Assembly (NCBI GenBank): GCA_020050835.1
Contig: JAGVKB010000067.1
Location: 1-64,000 of the forward strand
DNA from: Candidatus Obscuribacterales bacterium
Lineage (GTDB): Bacteria > Cyanobacteriota > Vampirovibrionia > Obscuribacterales > Obscuribacteraceae
DNA length: 64,000 nucleotides
Reading direction: 5' to 3'
The position numbers were made by a program, and so were the translations under genes. Every line of letters starts with the position of its first letter. The stretch's first letter is position 1. This document shows, one piece after another, positions 62,721 to 64,000 of this stretch. Below the pieces are notes generated by a model that saw nothing but the letters and a program-made list of their open reading frames with translations, was not told where the DNA came from and ran no database searches.

Positions 62721-63944
62721 ATGAACGACATCTATCTCTGGTGCGTTACTGGCATGACAGCACTGGTGGCGCTCAACACCCTCTGGCGGCTGTGGACCGA
62801 GCGCGACCGCCTCACCCGCGAAGATCTCACCGACGAGGACCGGGCTTACGCCTGGCGAATCGTCATCTTTCTGGTGTTTCCGCTGCTCAACTTTCTTGAT
62901 CTGCGCTCGACTATCGTCGCTTGCGATTTATTGGGAGGTTATGTAAAGAGCTGGTCCTACGGGCTGATGTGGTTCCAGGTCGAACCGGCCGGGCTACCGT
63001 CGCCACAGCTGTTGATTCCAGTGTTTTTTGCCGGAGCAGCCTTTCAAATGGTTCTGGCCGTCTCGGTTATGCCAGCCCTCCTCTTTCGCCCCCACCCATT
63101 CCTGGCCACACTGGTTGGTTACACAGTGGCATTTGTATTCGGGCTGAATCTCCTGATCGACCCCGCGCTCTCGGCGGTAGGGCTTGGCAGCCCTCGCTGG
63201 CAGATTCTCTACACGATGCTCCCGACCGAGCAGCGCGCCACTTGCGTCGCGATTCATCTTTTGGCCGCCGCCCTGTATCTGTGTGTAATGCTCAGCCAGC
63301 GCATCCGAATGTTGTTTGCCAAATTATCACGCCCGACGGCATCCGACGAACTGAAAGAAGCGTTGCGCGACTACCGTTTGCGACCGGACAGCGCTCGCTT
63401 GGCCTGCCGTGTCGGTCTGCTTTACGACCGGGCCGGCTTACGCAGAAGAGCACGAACACAGCTCAGGAAACTGAAAGTCGCTTACCCCAATGCGCTTTAT
63501 ACAGCGTTTTTGGAAGCGCTTTTGAGCTACAAGCGCCGGGAGTACACCCCTGCGCGCAAAGCCTTCCTGCTGAGCTCAGACTTCCCCGGGGTCGACGGTG
63601 AGCTAAAAGCCAGCTTGCTTGCGGCAGCCGCCTGCTCGGCCTTTGCTGAAGAAGACATCATCGGAGCTCTCAACTTGTCAGAACGAGCGCTTGAGTTCGA
63701 CGATTATTGTTTGGTGGCGCGGATGGTGAAAGTGGACGTCTTTTTGCGCCAGGGCAAAAAGGAAGAAGCCGGCGAAGAGATCTTGCTTGCCATGCGTGAA
63801 GGGCTTTCGCTCGACCTCGAACGGAAAGTGCCTCTGGACATCGACCTGGCCTTCGACACGATCGCGAAACTGGAGGAGCGATTAGGTGTTAAGATTCGCT
63901 CGCCGCAACGCGAAATGCAGCATCAATCAAGCGATCAAAGATAA
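62721..63944 (+). CDS. Polytopic membrane protein with TPR-like C-terminus
   Basis: A 407-residue protein from ATG 62721 with GGAAG upstream. About five hydrophobic helices fill residues 1-205; the C-terminal 190 residues are helical repeats (YDRAGLRRRARTQLRKLK, RREYTPARKAFLLSS, FAEEDIIGALNLSERALE) like degenerate TPRs. The layout parallels the M50-TPR protein upstream, but no HExxH motif is present. The two may be distant relatives. Confidence 0.65.
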   Translation: MNDIYLWCVTGMTALVALNTLWRLWTERDRLTREDLTDEDRAYAWRIVIFLVFPLLNFLDLRSTIVACDLLGGYVKSWSYGLMWFQVEPAGLPSPQLLIPVFFAGAAFQMVLAVSVMPALLFRPHPFLATLVGYTVAFVFGLNLLIDPALSAVGLGSPRWQILYTMLPTEQRATCVAIHLLAAALYLCVMLSQRIRMLFAKLSRPTASDELKEALRDYRLRPDSARLACRVGLLYDRAGLRRRARTQLRKLKVAYPNALYTAFLEALLSYKRREYTPARKAFLLSSDFPGVDGELKASLLAAAACSAFAEEDIIGALNLSERALEFDDYCLVARMVKVDVFLRQGKKEEAGEEILLAMREGLSLDLERKVPLDIDLAFDTIAKLEERLGVKIRSPQREMQHQSSDQR

Positions 63945-64000
63945 GAAGCATCCGCAAAGGAATTGTGTTCCGGTCACAATTGCATCCCGCCCGAGCAGCC

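Overview
The window looks like a piece of a Gram-negative-type bacterial chromosome of about 50% GC. The gene content (TrmFO, Iojap/RsfS, an rpsF-ssb-rpsR cluster, infC followed by rpmI and rplT, TatC, many TPR proteins, TrbI-like and AsmA-like envelope proteins) would fit the non-photosynthetic cyanobacterial relatives (Melainabacteria/Vampirovibrionia, Obscuribacter-like). That placement is an inference from gene style, not a database result. The window divides into an accessory left third (1 to about 21,150) and a housekeeping right part (about 21,160 to 64,000).

Left region. Positions 1-8700 hold three large minus-strand genes for secreted proteins: a seven-bladed propeller protein with a phage-tail-fibre-like N-terminus, a lectin-like protein with two chitobiase-type beta-sandwich domains, and a giant YD/RHS-repeat protein with an N-terminal C39-like peptidase domain that runs off the left edge. 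A plus-strand ECF-type sigma factor (9463) faces them. From 10,519 to 20,900 there is a mobilisation module: an accessory SSB, two small genes each preceded by a copy of the same structured RNA element, a ribbon-helix-helix protein, a VirD2/DUF3363-like relaxase, three small membrane or adaptor proteins, a TraG/VirD4 coupling ATPase without its own membrane anchor, a TPR-like protein and an excisionase-like protein. No mating-pore genes and no integrase are present. At 20,828-21,132 sits an attP-like site: the 3' half of a tRNA-Arg starting exactly at the anticodon loop, flanked on both sides by 11-bp tandem repeats. An intact tRNA-Gly (21,160) follows.

Right region. This holds a mixture of core genes (rsfS, HU, pnp, rpsO, trmFO, xerC-like, rpsF, ssb, rpsR, tRNA-Leu, infC, rpmI, rplT, a SpoU-family methyltransferase, tatC), lipid and fatty-acid genes (two acyl-CoA ligases, an alpha/beta hydrolase, a DUF374 acyltransferase) and lineage-specific envelope or scaffold proteins (TPR, AsmA, TrbI-like, serpin lipoprotein, M50-TPR fusion). 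Small modules of interest are a BNR-propeller/ubiquitin-like/E1-like cluster (48,518-51,060), a lone AbiEi/DUF6088-type regulator with a perfect palindrome in its promoter (47,677-48,333), and a DUF5678-like gene paired with a degenerate retropepsin-like gene (39,709-40,354).

The strongest candidate for something undescribed is the pair of RNA elements at 11,735-12,002 and 12,475-12,730. They keep loop sequences and change both partners of stems in a compensatory way, and each ends at the ribosome-binding site of a different small gene.
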